Shown in pieces: positions 1-5,321 of a stretch of 5,321 nt of DNA. The notes beneath the pieces were generated by a model. It was given only the letters and a program-made list of their open reading frames with translations. It was not told the DNA's origin and did not search any database. Within the stretch, counting starts at the first letter, position 1; every line of letters begins with the position of its first letter. The position numbers were made by a program, and so were the translations under genes. The stretch is from Verrucomicrobiota bacterium (GTDB taxonomy: Bacteria; Verrucomicrobiota; Verrucomicrobiia; Chthoniobacterales; UBA10450): assembly GCA_003219945.1 (NCBI GenBank), contig QHQV01000005.1:1-5321 (forward strand), given 5' to 3'.

Positions 1-146
1 CTACTCAATGGCGCAACGAGTAAACTTTTTCCATCGGTCGTTGAAAGTGCGACAGGTCTGGCGGGATCAACGTTTAATAATTCCAGTACGGGCTTGTCTA
101 GGATCAGGGCGAATGAATTTCCGTGCCGCACAAGCATTTTGATCAT
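1..146 (-). CDS. AbrB/MazE-type antitoxin, N-terminal part (runs off window)
   Basis: The minus strand has an open frame from an ATG at 146 to the window edge: 48 codons and two bases with no stop. It begins MIKMLVRHGNSFAL, followed by an ILDKPVLELL segment and a TTDGKSLLVAPL segment. This is the pattern of SpoVT-AbrB swapped-hairpin DNA-binding proteins: a basic strand, a HGNS turn, a DKPxLELL helix, then a TDGK strand. Such proteins are usually antitoxins of MazEF- or VapBC-like pairs. They bind their own promoter through the N-terminal domain and neutralise a toxin encoded just downstream, which here would lie outside the window. A perfect palindrome sits 11 nt before the start codon and fits autoregulation. 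The Shine-Dalgarno sequence is weak, only an AGAG next to the start. The fold is fairly sure; the toxin partner is unknown. A stand-alone AbrB-like regulator is the alternative. Confidence 0.72.
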   Translation of the reverse strand, partial: MIKMLVRHGNSFALILDKPVLELLNVDPARPVALSTTDGKSLLVAPLS

Positions 147-563
147 CTCTGGTGACTCATTGTATACACAATGTATCACCATTCAAGCGGCAATCTTCTG
201 CCCAAACTGGTTCGCGGACCCGCGACGGACTCCGTAGGACATTCGTCTAGCGATCAATTCGCATTTTGGACAGCTTTTCGTTCGCGCATGCCGTTGTTTG
301 ATCGGCGAAGCAAGGGAGTTGTATCGCGTTTGCTATCCATTTTGGTGAGGCATTTGCAGAGCCATTCAACTCAACATTATTGAGCGGCTCATGTTTTCCT
401 CGTCTGTAGCGATCAAGTCTGCTTCCCTTGCTGCGGGATAGCTTTGCCATTGTCGTGGTGCGGCCTAAATCGTATCTTTTCTGAATGAGTGAGCTTGATG
501 GTTTACCAGGATGTGTGGTTATAAGCCAGCGCGGACTGCGCCACGCAATAACTTGGCGAATTG
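147..563. other. Gap of 417 bp between hypE and the antitoxin gene, no recognised gene
   Basis: Apart from the palindrome at 158-173, nothing convincing was found. One minus-strand open frame of 67 codons (247-450) and a few plus-strand frames exist, but none resembles a known family, and the predicted proteins are basic and low in motifs. A TGAG/CTCA mini-hairpin near 381-391 is too short for a terminator. No tRNA, no strong hairpin with a T-run and no CRISPR-like repeat is visible. The stretch presumably holds the end of the hyp transcript and the promoter of the antitoxin operon. Confidence 0.5.
158..173 (-). promoter_or_regulatory. Palindromic candidate operator upstream of the antitoxin gene
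   Basis: The minus strand reads CATTGTGTATACAATG: two perfect 6-bp arms, CATTGT and ACAATG, around GTAT. It ends 11 nt before the antitoxin ATG at 146. The inner TATACA resembles a -10 box, so a protein bound here could block RNA polymerase. AbrB/VapB/MazE-type antitoxins are known to repress their own operons through inverted repeats near the promoter, which makes autoregulation likely. No convincing -35 box is seen at the right distance, so the promoter itself is not claimed. Confidence 0.5.
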
Positions 564-653
564 CTAGCAGATCCTGGGAAGTTGTTCGCCGGACAGCATG
601 TCCACAACGCGCGTGCCTCCGACGCGCGTCTTCATCATCATCAGTCCCGGATG
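564..653 (-). pseudogene. hypE: Out-of-frame C-terminal tail of HypE carrying the PRIC motif
   Basis: Read one frame away from the annotated hypE, the minus strand from 653 gives [13 protein letters not shown], then [16 protein letters not shown] and a TAG stop at 564-566. This is the family's normal C-terminal end: HPG, then GGTRVVDML, then GEQLPRIC. The last cysteine is the residue carbamoylated by HypF. The annotated frame carries IGEVV, which belongs directly before HPG, so the break falls within a few bases, about 651-656. From the GTG start to this TAG is 1124 nt, one short of 375 codons, so a single missing base restores a 374-residue protein. The tail shows no other damage, which points to a sequencing or assembly error or a very recent mutation rather than an old pseudogene. 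Confidence 0.88.
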
Positions 654-1687
654 TTCACTACCTCGCCGATTACTGCCGCTTCTCTGCCAAGAGAATTTGA
701 GCGCAAAACTTGCAGCAGCCGATCGGCATCTTCAGTCGCAACGATCGCGAGTACCTTACCTTCATTGGCAACGTAAAGCGGATCGAGGCCGAGAATTTCG
801 CAGGCGCCTTTCACTTCCTCACTGATCGGGATCGAAGATTCATTGAGAAGCATGCCGATCTTCGCCGTTTGTGTGATCTCGATAAGCGCGCTCGTTACGC
901 CGCCTCGAGTCGGATCGCGCAAAACGTGAATATCGATCTTGGCGGCAATCATTGCCGCGACAAGTTCATGTAACGGTGCCGTATCGCTCGCGACTTCCGT
1001 TTCAAACTCCAGTCCTTCGCGCACCGACATGATCGCGATGCCGTGGACGGCAATTGGCCCGCTGATAATGATTTTGTCACCAACCGTTGCTCGTGCCGGA
1101 TGTATGTTCACCTCGTTAGGCACGATGCCGATCCCTGAAGTATTGACGAAAATTTTGTCGGCCTTGCCGCGATCGACAACCTTCGTATCGCCCGTGACGA
1201 GCTTCACCCCAGCGTTATCGGCTGCGGCGTGCATGGATTGCACCACGCGCCAGAAGTCCTCCATCGGCAGACCTTCCTCTAAAATGAAACTGGCGGAGAG
1301 ATAAAGCGGGCGCGCGCCGCACATTGCCAGGTCATTAACAGTTCCATGAACAGCGAGGGTGCCGATGTCGCCTCCTGGGAAAAATATCGGGCTTACGACA
1401 AACGAATCGGTGCTGAACGCCACGCGTTCGCCATTCAGCGAAAAAATGGCGCCGTCATGCAATGGTTCCAGCAGTTCGTTTCGAAACTGCGGCAAAACCA
1501 TCTTCTCGATGAGTTGGTGGCTGAGCTTACCGCCGCTGCCATGCGCAAGGACGATTTGCTTGTAATTTGTGATCGGCAGCGGACACGAAGCGGTAAGAAA
1601 TGATTCGTTATTCGTGAATTGTGAATCGTGAATTGCACCCTGCGTTTTCGCATCCTCAACTGGATCGGTTTGCCGCGCGCGATTCAC
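641..1687 (-). CDS. hypE: HypE, hydrogenase maturation factor (frameshifted near its 3' end)
   Basis: HypE (AIR-synthase-like fold) takes a carbamoyl group from HypF onto its C-terminal cysteine and dehydrates it with ATP to a thiocyanate, the source of the CN ligands. Visible family features are CPLPI at residues 35-39, AHGSGGK near 48-54, LHDGA at 76-80, STDSFVV near 92-98, [21 protein letters not shown] at 102-122 followed by [13 protein letters not shown] near 164, DPTRGG near 260, and a final IGEVV. The open frame is 348 residues and ends NIRD at a TGA, without the required PRIC terminus. That terminus lies in the next frame, ending at 564, so a one-base loss near 651-656 is inferred. 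The start is a GTG at 1687; the frame upstream is closed by a TGA and there is no other NTG before the CPLPI motif. About 34 residues precede that motif, part of them translated repeat DNA. The gene lies 25 nt after the SIS gene and has no clear ribosome binding site. Confidence 0.93.
   Translation of the reverse strand: MNRARQTDPVEDAKTQGAIHDSQFTNNESFLTASCPLPITNYKQIVLAHGSGGKLSHQLIEKMVLPQFRNELLEPLHDGAIFSLNGERVAFSTDSFVVSPIFFPGGDIGTLAVHGTVNDLAMCGARPLYLSASFILEEGLPMEDFWRVVQSMHAAADNAGVKLVTGDTKVVDRGKADKIFVNTSGIGIVPNEVNIHPARATVGDKIIISGPIAVHGIAIMSVREGLEFETEVASDTAPLHELVAAMIAAKIDIHVLRDPTRGGVTSALIEITQTAKIGMLLNESSIPISEEVKGACEILGLDPLYVANEGKVLAIVATEDADRLLQVLRSNSLGREAAVIGEVVNIRD
1603..1634. repeat. Heptamer repeat array inside the hypE 5' end
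   Basis: On the plus strand three units GTGAATT, GTGAATC, GTGAATT follow each other at 1614-1634, preceded by the degenerate unit GTTATTC. On the coding (minus) strand these are AATTCAC/GATTCAC units, and they encode HypE residues about 19-29 ([10 protein letters not shown]). The array is an inverted match to the one at 1681-1709: GAATCGTGAAT at 1623-1633 pairs perfectly with ATTCACGATTC at 1682-1692. Confidence 0.7.
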
Positions 1688-1709
1688 GATTCTCGATTCA
1701 ACGATTCAC
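1681..1709. repeat. Heptamer repeat array between the SIS gene and hypE
   Basis: Four tandem units on the plus strand: GATTCAC, GATTCTC, GATTCAAC, GATTCAC. They fill nearly all of the 25-nt spacer and include the GTG start codon of hypE (1685-1687, read on the minus strand). The orientation is opposite to the array at 1603-1634, leaving a loop of about 48 nt between the 11-bp perfect arms. It could be a remnant of a small dispersed intergenic element. Confidence 0.7.
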
Positions 1710-1712
1710 GGA

Positions 1713-2339
1713 TCAGATGACATCTTCGGCGCCAAGCGCGATGTGGATCAAATCCCAAAGCACGTGCACGAGCGTGGCGTGCACTTCCTGAATTCGATGG
1801 ATGCTGTAGGACGGCACAATGAAGCAGTAATCTGCAATATCTGGGAAGCGGCCGCCGTCCTTTCCGCCCCATGCAATCGTGAGCATTTCTTTTTTGCGCG
1901 CCTCTTCCAGCGCATAAATCAAATTTGGCGATTTGCCGCTGGTACTAACCGCCAGCGCCATGTCTCCCGGCTGGCCGAGCAGACGCAGCTGATTTACGAA
2001 TACGCGCGAAAAATCGATGTCGTTGCCCACCGCCGTCATCGTGGCGGTATCGTTCACCAGTGAAATGGCCGGAAACGCCGCGCGTTTCTCAATGATCGGA
2101 TGAGTAAACTCAACCGTGAAATGGATTGCATCGGCCAGACTGCCGCCATTTCCCATCGTGAGAAGTTTCTTGCCATCGACGAATCGCTTCGCCATTTCGC
2201 GGCTCAGCTCTTCAATTTCGTCGGCATATTTCTCGAAGAACTTCTCTTTCATTTCCACGCTTTCGCCGCATTTGCGCAGAATCTTGTCCCGGAAACTCTC
2301 AGTGGACTTGTCGATCTTATCGATCACTGCCGCGTTCAT
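1713..2339 (-). CDS. SIS-domain phosphoheptose isomerase-like protein (GmhA family)
   Basis: The protein has 208 residues and a single SIS domain. GmhA of lipopolysaccharide heptose synthesis turns sedoheptulose 7-phosphate into D-glycero-D-manno-heptose 7-phosphate. The phosphate-binding loops are visible as [13 protein letters not shown] (62-74) and STSGKSPN (132-139), followed by GGKDGG (158-163) and RIQEVH (182-187). Against E. coli GmhA, the catalytic Glu65, Gln172 and His180 correspond to Glu77, Gln184 and His192, a constant offset of 12, so an active isomerase is plausible. The ATG at 2339 overlaps the hypD stop as ATGA, and GAGGAA lies 11 nt upstream; the longer open frame starting inside hypD is rejected. 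No other heptose gene is near. Its place between hypD and hypE suggests a hydrogenase-related job or a sugar-phosphate substrate other than sedoheptulose 7-phosphate. The family call is firm, the substrate unknown. Confidence 0.93.
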   Translation of the reverse strand: MNAAVIDKIDKSTESFRDKILRKCGESVEMKEKFFEKYADEIEELSREMAKRFVDGKKLLTMGNGGSLADAIHFTVEFTHPIIEKRAAFPAISLVNDTATMTAVGNDIDFSRVFVNQLRLLGQPGDMALAVSTSGKSPNLIYALEEARKKEMLTIAWGGKDGGRFPDIADYCFIVPSYSIHRIQEVHATLVHVLWDLIHIALGAEDVI

Positions 2340-3451
2340 AGTGCCACCGCTTCCTCGCGCTTTTCGAGATGCCGTCCATATGCGTAATATGCCGCGCACG
2401 CGCCTTCGGCCGAAACCATGGTTGCGCCCAACGGATTTTCGGGAGTGCATTGTTTGCCAAATGCTGGACAGTCATGCGGCTTCTTCACGCCTTTGAGCAC
2501 CAGACCGCTGATGCAAATATCCGGCTCTTTCGTGTCGATTTCCTTGGTGTCGAAAATCCGGTCGGCATCGTGCTCTCGAAACTCCCAGCGCAATTTGTAG
2601 CCGCTTTTAGGAATTGAGCCGACGCCGCGCCATTTGCGGTCGCAAACTTCAAATACCTCATTCACCAGATTCTGTGCGACGCGATTTCCGTCTCGCTGCA
2701 CAACCCGCGGATACTGATTTTCCACTTCGTAAGTGCCGGCCTCGAGCTGGCGCACTGTCATCAGCACACCTTGCAAAATGTCGAGCGGTTCGAACCCGGT
2801 GATGACGATTGGCACTCTGAATCGTGCCGCGATTGGCTCGTATTCGTGGTAGCCCATCACCGTGCAAACGTGCCCCGGCCCGAGAAAGCCCTGCACCCGG
2901 TTGAGCGGCGATTGCAAAATCGAGGCAATCGAAGGGGGGACCAGAACGTGCGAAACGAGAATCGAGAAGTTTTCAATTCCCTGCTTCTTTGCTTGGAAAA
3001 CCGACATGGCATTTGCCGGCGCGGTCGTCTCAAAGCCGATCGCGAAGAAAACAACTTTTTCGTTCGGATTAGCGCGCGCGATTTTCAGGCAATCGATTGG
3101 CGAATAGACCACGCGGATATCTGCTCCGCGCGATTTCAGCACGAGAAGGTCGCCATCGGAACCGGGCACGCGCAGCATGTCGCCGAACGAGCAAAAAATG
3201 ACGTCCGGGCGTTGCGCGATGGCGTGCGCTTTGTCGATCATTTCCAGTGATGTAACGCAAACCGGACAACCCGGTCCGTGCACAAGCTCAATCTCGTTAG
3301 GCAACAGCCGGTCGATTCCGTATTTGACGATGGTGTGGGTTTGTCCGCCGCAAACTTCCATCAGGACCCACGGCTTGGTGGTGATGCGTCGGATCTCATC
3401 GACCACTTTTCCTGCCAAAATCTCGTCGCGGTATTCGTCGAGAAATTTCAT
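2336..3451 (-). CDS. hypD: HypD, Fe-S scaffold protein for the Fe(CN)2CO unit
   Basis: The protein has 371 residues, close to E. coli HypD (373). HypD carries a [4Fe-4S] cluster and, with HypC, holds the iron while CN and CO ligands are added. Conserved parts are visible: MEVCGGQTH with Cys34, [10 protein letters not shown] with Cys62 and Cys65, [12 protein letters not shown] in the middle, and a C-terminal Fe-S region with Cys328, Cys335 ([17 protein letters not shown]) and Cys352 ([10 protein letters not shown]). The start is the ATG at 3451, giving [11 protein letters not shown] as in the family; its ATGA overlaps the hypC stop, with GGAGG about 13 nt upstream. An in-frame ATG at 3478 would add nine residues and is less likely. 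The stop overlaps the next gene as ATGA. The gene looks intact. Confidence 0.97.
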   Translation of the reverse strand: MKFLDEYRDEILAGKVVDEIRRITTKPWVLMEVCGGQTHTIVKYGIDRLLPNEIELVHGPGCPVCVTSLEMIDKAHAIAQRPDVIFCSFGDMLRVPGSDGDLLVLKSRGADIRVVYSPIDCLKIARANPNEKVVFFAIGFETTAPANAMSVFQAKKQGIENFSILVSHVLVPPSIASILQSPLNRVQGFLGPGHVCTVMGYHEYEPIAARFRVPIVITGFEPLDILQGVLMTVRQLEAGTYEVENQYPRVVQRDGNRVAQNLVNEVFEVCDRKWRGVGSIPKSGYKLRWEFREHDADRIFDTKEIDTKEPDICISGLVLKGVKKPHDCPAFGKQCTPENPLGATMVSAEGACAAYYAYGRHLEKREEAVAL

Positions 3452-3735
3452 CCGCTGCCTGCCGCCTCCATTGGCCATGGATCAACATCCGGAACGTCCA
3501 ACTCGCCGAGCTGTTTCATTTCCTCGAGAAGTTGGTATGTACGCGCCGCTTCACCTTCATCTACCTTGCTTAGCGCAAAGCCGACATGAACCAGGACATA
3601 ATCGCCGGCCTCGACCTCCGGCGTGTATTCGAGACAGACCTGTTTCACGATGCCGCCGAAATTTGCGCGGCCCATCTTCACGCCCGCAGGATCGGTCGTG
3701 ATCTCGATCAACTTACCTGGAATCGCCAAGCACAT
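3448..3735 (-). CDS. hypC: HypC, hydrogenase maturation chaperone
   Basis: The protein has 95 residues and starts MCLAIPGK, the family signature. Cys2, exposed after removal of Met1, binds iron with HypD and then contacts the hydrogenase large-subunit precursor. The rest is the small OB-like barrel: [12 protein letters not shown] (26-37), [20 protein letters not shown] (44-63), and a helical tail of [11 protein letters not shown] type followed by an acidic, proline-containing end. The start at 3735 is chosen because Cys2 must follow it; upstream in-frame codons back to 3783 are repeat-derived and belong to the overlapping gene. It overlaps the HypC-like gene before it by 23 nt and hypD after it by 4 nt, so HypC and HypD synthesis are probably coupled. 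The ribosome binding site is weak (CGGAA close to the ATG). Confidence 0.96.
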   Translation of the reverse strand: MCLAIPGKLIEITTDPAGVKMGRANFGGIVKQVCLEYTPEVEAGDYVLVHVGFALSKVDEGEAARTYQLLEEMKQLGELDVPDVDPWPMEAAGSG

Positions 3736-3934
3736 GGTTTCCGAAGTTCGTAATTTGTGAATCGTTGCTTTTGGCAATCGCAACGCCGTCGCAGAGCAAA
3801 ACTTTGTCGCCCTTCGTCACGTCTTGTACCAAATCCAGCGAAACCTTTTTCATCGCGCCTGAAACGGTAACGTTTCCGAATCGCATTCCATCCTCCACTT
3901 CAACGTCGACAATCTCACCGTATATCAAATTCAT
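3713..3934 (-). CDS. HypC-like small protein lacking the N-terminal cysteine
   Basis: The protein has 73 residues and aligns with HypC along its barrel: YGEIVDVE (5-12), VSGAMKKVSLDLV (24-36) against [12 protein letters not shown], and GDKVLLCDGVAIAK (42-55) against [14 protein letters not shown]. It starts MNLIYG instead of MCLAIPG, so the essential Cys2 is Asn2; the only cysteine is Cys48, inside the barrel. It also lacks the helical tail of HypC. Its last 18 residues contain DSQITN, translated from a heptamer repeat, and end 23 nt inside hypC. The ATG at 3934 overlaps the FNT stop as ATGA and has AGAGG 7 nt upstream, a good ribosome binding site, so the gene is expected to be translated. 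It may be a large-subunit-specific chaperone or an accessory partner of HypC/HypD. The family call is good, the function unknown. Confidence 0.88.
   Translation of the reverse strand: MNLIYGEIVDVEVEDGMRFGNVTVSGAMKKVSLDLVQDVTKGDKVLLCDGVAIAKSNDSQITNFGNHVLGDSR
3746..3764. repeat. Heptamer repeat remnant at the hypC-like/hypC junction
   Basis: On the coding strand GATTCAC (3763-3757) is followed by AAATTAC and GAACTTC, matching the GATTCAC-AATTCAC-GAATAAC series in the 5' end of hypE. Both copies are read in the same phase, giving DSQITN in the HypC-like protein and DSQFTN in HypE. It lies just before the hypC ATG, where a spacer would be expected. Confidence 0.6.
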
Positions 3935-4758
3935 TCAGATACCTCTTCCGCCTCGAAAAATTCCGCGTGTGCTCCGACTGCGACCAGTGCAACACCGCCA
4001 ATCACGTTACCGATGAAAGCAGGCAATACGTACGACCCAATCGAATGCCAGAACCCGAGCGCGCCAGTCGAGACGAGATAGAAGGATTCAACGGTTCCTG
4101 CGACGACGTGCGGCAACTGCGCGATGCCCACTACGTAAGCCAAAATAATGATGACCCAAAGCCTGGCCGACTCTGCGAACGGCAACAGCCAAACCATCAG
4201 CGCGATCAACCACCCGGAAACTGCAGCGCGAATGACAATCGTCCAAAAATCCGGCTGCATCGACATGTGCCCGATTTTCGAAAACGTGTCGCGGATTTCG
4301 GGACTGAAAATGTCCGAATTTCCTATGAGCCACGCAAAAACAAACGCGCCAATCAAATTGCCGATCAACACAATGACCCAGAGCCGCGCCACGTTGAAGG
4401 CGATATCGATCTTCTTCTTGCGCAGCAGCGGCAAAATCACCGTCAGCGTATTCTTTGTGAAAAGTTGCTGCCGACCAAGAATCACGACTAGGAAGCCGAC
4501 GCTGTAACCAAGCTTTGTGATCAGCGGCTGCCATGTGGTGTTTGGCAGATGGTTTTGCAAAATCCCTTCGGTTACCATCGAGAACCCCATCGAAAGACCG
4601 GCAGCTAATCCTGAAAACGCGAGCTCCAATGAATTCCGCTCCAATTCATGTTCGCCTTCCGCATAAACCGCTTCGTAAATGACTTCACCCGGCGGAGCGG
4701 TGCGGTCGATAATTTCATCCTCCTGCTTTTCACGAACTCTTTTTTTGTCGACCGGCAT
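3931..4758 (-). CDS. YfdC-like formate/nitrite transporter (FNT) family membrane protein
   Basis: The protein has 275 residues. A charged cytoplasmic N-terminus (about 1-45, with EGEHELERN) precedes about six hydrophobic segments, near 46-66, 80-100, 123-145, 173-193, 199-217 and 240-262. The series GLAAGLSMGFSM, GYSVGFLVVILGRQQLFTKNT and a late HVVAGTVESFYLV resembles E. coli YfdC, a little-studied FNT member, more than FocA or NirC. FNT proteins are pentameric channels for small monovalent anions; His217 lies where the central pore histidine of FocA (His209) is expected. The start is the ATG at 4758, 5 nt after hypF, with a strong GGAGGG 10 nt upstream; the longer frame inside hypF is rejected. 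The stop overlaps the HypC-like gene as ATGA. The substrate is unknown. Formate, a possible precursor of the CO ligand through formyl-tetrahydrofolate, is a speculative option. Confidence 0.92.
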   Translation of the reverse strand: MPVDKKRVREKQEDEIIDRTAPPGEVIYEAVYAEGEHELERNSLELAFSGLAAGLSMGFSMVTEGILQNHLPNTTWQPLITKLGYSVGFLVVILGRQQLFTKNTLTVILPLLRKKKIDIAFNVARLWVIVLIGNLIGAFVFAWLIGNSDIFSPEIRDTFSKIGHMSMQPDFWTIVIRAAVSGWLIALMVWLLPFAESARLWVIIILAYVVGIAQLPHVVAGTVESFYLVSTGALGFWHSIGSYVLPAFIGNVIGGVALVAVGAHAEFFEAEEVSE

Positions 4759-4763
4759 AGCAA

Positions 4764-5321
4764 TCAAGCCCTCCAACTCGCAGCGACAGCCTGGCCAAGC
4801 GCAATTCCGCCATCGTTTGGCGGAATTCGTTGATGCCAGTATGGCGTAAACTTTTCCTCGCGTAATCGTGCCACCGCGCGCTCGGTGAGATATCGGTTTT
4901 GAAAACAACCGCCCGTGAGCACGACGTTCTGTTCGCCGATCTTCTTCGCGACAACCACAATCATTTCTGCCAGCGCGTTGTGAAATTTTGCTGAAATCAC
5001 GCTGCTGGATTCCTTTCGACCCACATCAGCGAGCAACTCACGAATCGTCGGTCCCCAATCGACTTTGATCGGCCTCGCTTGCTCTATCCGAAAAGGATAC
5101 GCATCTCGCACGTCCAGCTGTCGTCCGAATTCGAGTTCCATCGCCGCCTGACCTTCGAAACTTGCTCGCTGTCGCAGCCCAGTCAGCGACGCCACGGCAT
5201 CAAATAATCTGCCGGCACTCGACGTTAACGGCGCGTTGATTTGTTTTTTCAACATTTGGCCAAGCAGCGATTTCTCCTTCTCCGAAAAATCGACACTCTG
5301 CTGCAAAAAATCCCAGGCGCG
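4764..5321 (-). CDS. hypF: HypF carbamoyltransferase, C-terminal part (5' end beyond window)
   Basis: The last 185 residues of HypF are present; the frame stays open to the window edge, so about three quarters of the usual 750-residue protein is missing. HypF uses carbamoyl phosphate and ATP to make carbamoyl-AMP and passes the carbamoyl group to the C-terminal cysteine of HypE. The visible part is the Kae1-like transferase domain: TSSAGRLFDAVASL, then ASFEGQAAMELE, FHNALAEMI, LTGGCFQNRYLTE and RIPPNDGGIALGQA, all in the family order, where the NDGG aspartate helps bind the metal. The acylphosphatase, zinc-finger and YrdC-like domains would lie upstream. The stop at 4764 is 5 nt before the FNT start, and the last codons hold that gene's ribosome binding site. 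No damage is seen. Confidence 0.97.
   Translation of the reverse strand, partial: RAWDFLQQSVDFSEKEKSLLGQMLKKQINAPLTSSAGRLFDAVASLTGLRQRASFEGQAAMELEFGRQLDVRDAYPFRIEQARPIKVDWGPTIRELLADVGRKESSSVISAKFHNALAEMIVVVAKKIGEQNVVLTGGCFQNRYLTERAVARLREEKFTPYWHQRIPPNDGGIALGQAVAASWRA
4769..4774 (-). promoter_or_regulatory. Ribosome binding site that sets the FNT gene start
   Basis: The minus strand reads GGAGGG 10 nt before the ATG at 4758, inside the last codons of hypF. It is the strongest Shine-Dalgarno sequence in the window and supports the 4758 start over the longer in-frame extension into hypF. Confidence 0.7.

Noticed and set aside
381..395. Small TGAG/CTCA hairpin as a terminator
   Set aside because: The stem is only 4-5 bp and the following T-run is short and interrupted.
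247..450. 67-residue minus-strand open frame between hypE and the antitoxin gene
   Set aside because: No recognisable motif, basic composition and no good ribosome binding site; random open frames of this size are common.
632..643. TGA read as selenocysteine at the hypE end
   Set aside because: Four TGA codons stand in a row and the family's true ending is in a different frame, so a frame change explains the data better.
641..660. Programmed ribosomal frameshifting in hypE
   Set aside because: No X-XXY-YYZ slippery heptamer or clear downstream pseudoknot is seen at the break, and HypE is not known to use recoding; a base error or mutation is simpler. Kept only as an option in the finding.
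485..825. Several plus-strand open frames over the hypE 3' end
   Set aside because: They overlap the conserved hypE coding sequence and its PRIC tail on the other strand and resemble no family.
2336..2450. Longer SIS protein starting inside hypD
   Set aside because: The extra 37 residues are hypD read in another frame; the ATGA overlap with a nearby GAGGAA gives a natural start at 2339.
2771..3250. 159-residue plus-strand open frame opposite hypD
   Set aside because: It lies entirely antisense to strongly conserved hypD sequence, is rich in Arg and has no domain features, as expected of a shadow frame.
4758..4908. Longer FNT protein starting inside hypF
   Set aside because: The extra residues come from the conserved hypF end in another frame; the GGAGGG site supports the start at 4758.

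Overview
This window holds the distal part of a [NiFe]-hydrogenase maturation operon, read entirely from the minus strand. In transcription order (right to left) it carries the 3' end of hypF, a YfdC-like member of the formate/nitrite transporter (FNT) family, a small HypC-like gene without the usual N-terminal cysteine, a normal hypC, hypD, a GmhA-like SIS-domain sugar-phosphate isomerase gene, and hypE. Packing is very tight: 5 nt between hypF and the FNT gene, ATGA overlaps at FNT/hypC-like, hypC/hypD and hypD/SIS, a 23-nt overlap at hypC-like/hypC, and 25 nt before hypE. The genes are therefore almost certainly one transcript with translational coupling. hypA, hypB and the hydrogenase subunits are not in the window; they may lie upstream, beyond position 5321.

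The genes fit one pathway. HypF makes carbamoyl-AMP and passes the carbamoyl group to HypE, which dehydrates it to a cyanide ligand. HypC and HypD form the scaffold on which Fe(CN)2CO is assembled. The roles of the SIS protein, the FNT protein and the second HypC-like protein are not settled. The hypF-hypC-hypD-SIS-hypE arrangement recalls clusters for high-affinity (group 1h type) hydrogenases of soil bacteria, but this is from memory and no structural subunit is visible to confirm it.

Three points stand out. (1) hypE as sequenced stops early, without the essential C-terminal Pro-Arg-Ile-Cys tail, but that tail is intact in the next frame, about one missing base away. (2) Short GATTCAC-type heptamer repeats sit at two gene junctions in the operon and are translated into the HypE N-terminus and the HypC-like C-terminus. 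(3) At the left edge, after a gap of about 417 bp with no recognisable gene, an AbrB/MazE-type antitoxin gene starts behind a 16-bp palindrome and runs off the window.

Organism: moderate GC content, compact hyp genes and junction heptamer repeats suggest a soil or sediment bacterium, perhaps Verrucomicrobiota or Acidobacteriota. No marker gene fixes this, so the guess is weak. Nothing on the plus strand looks like a real gene.
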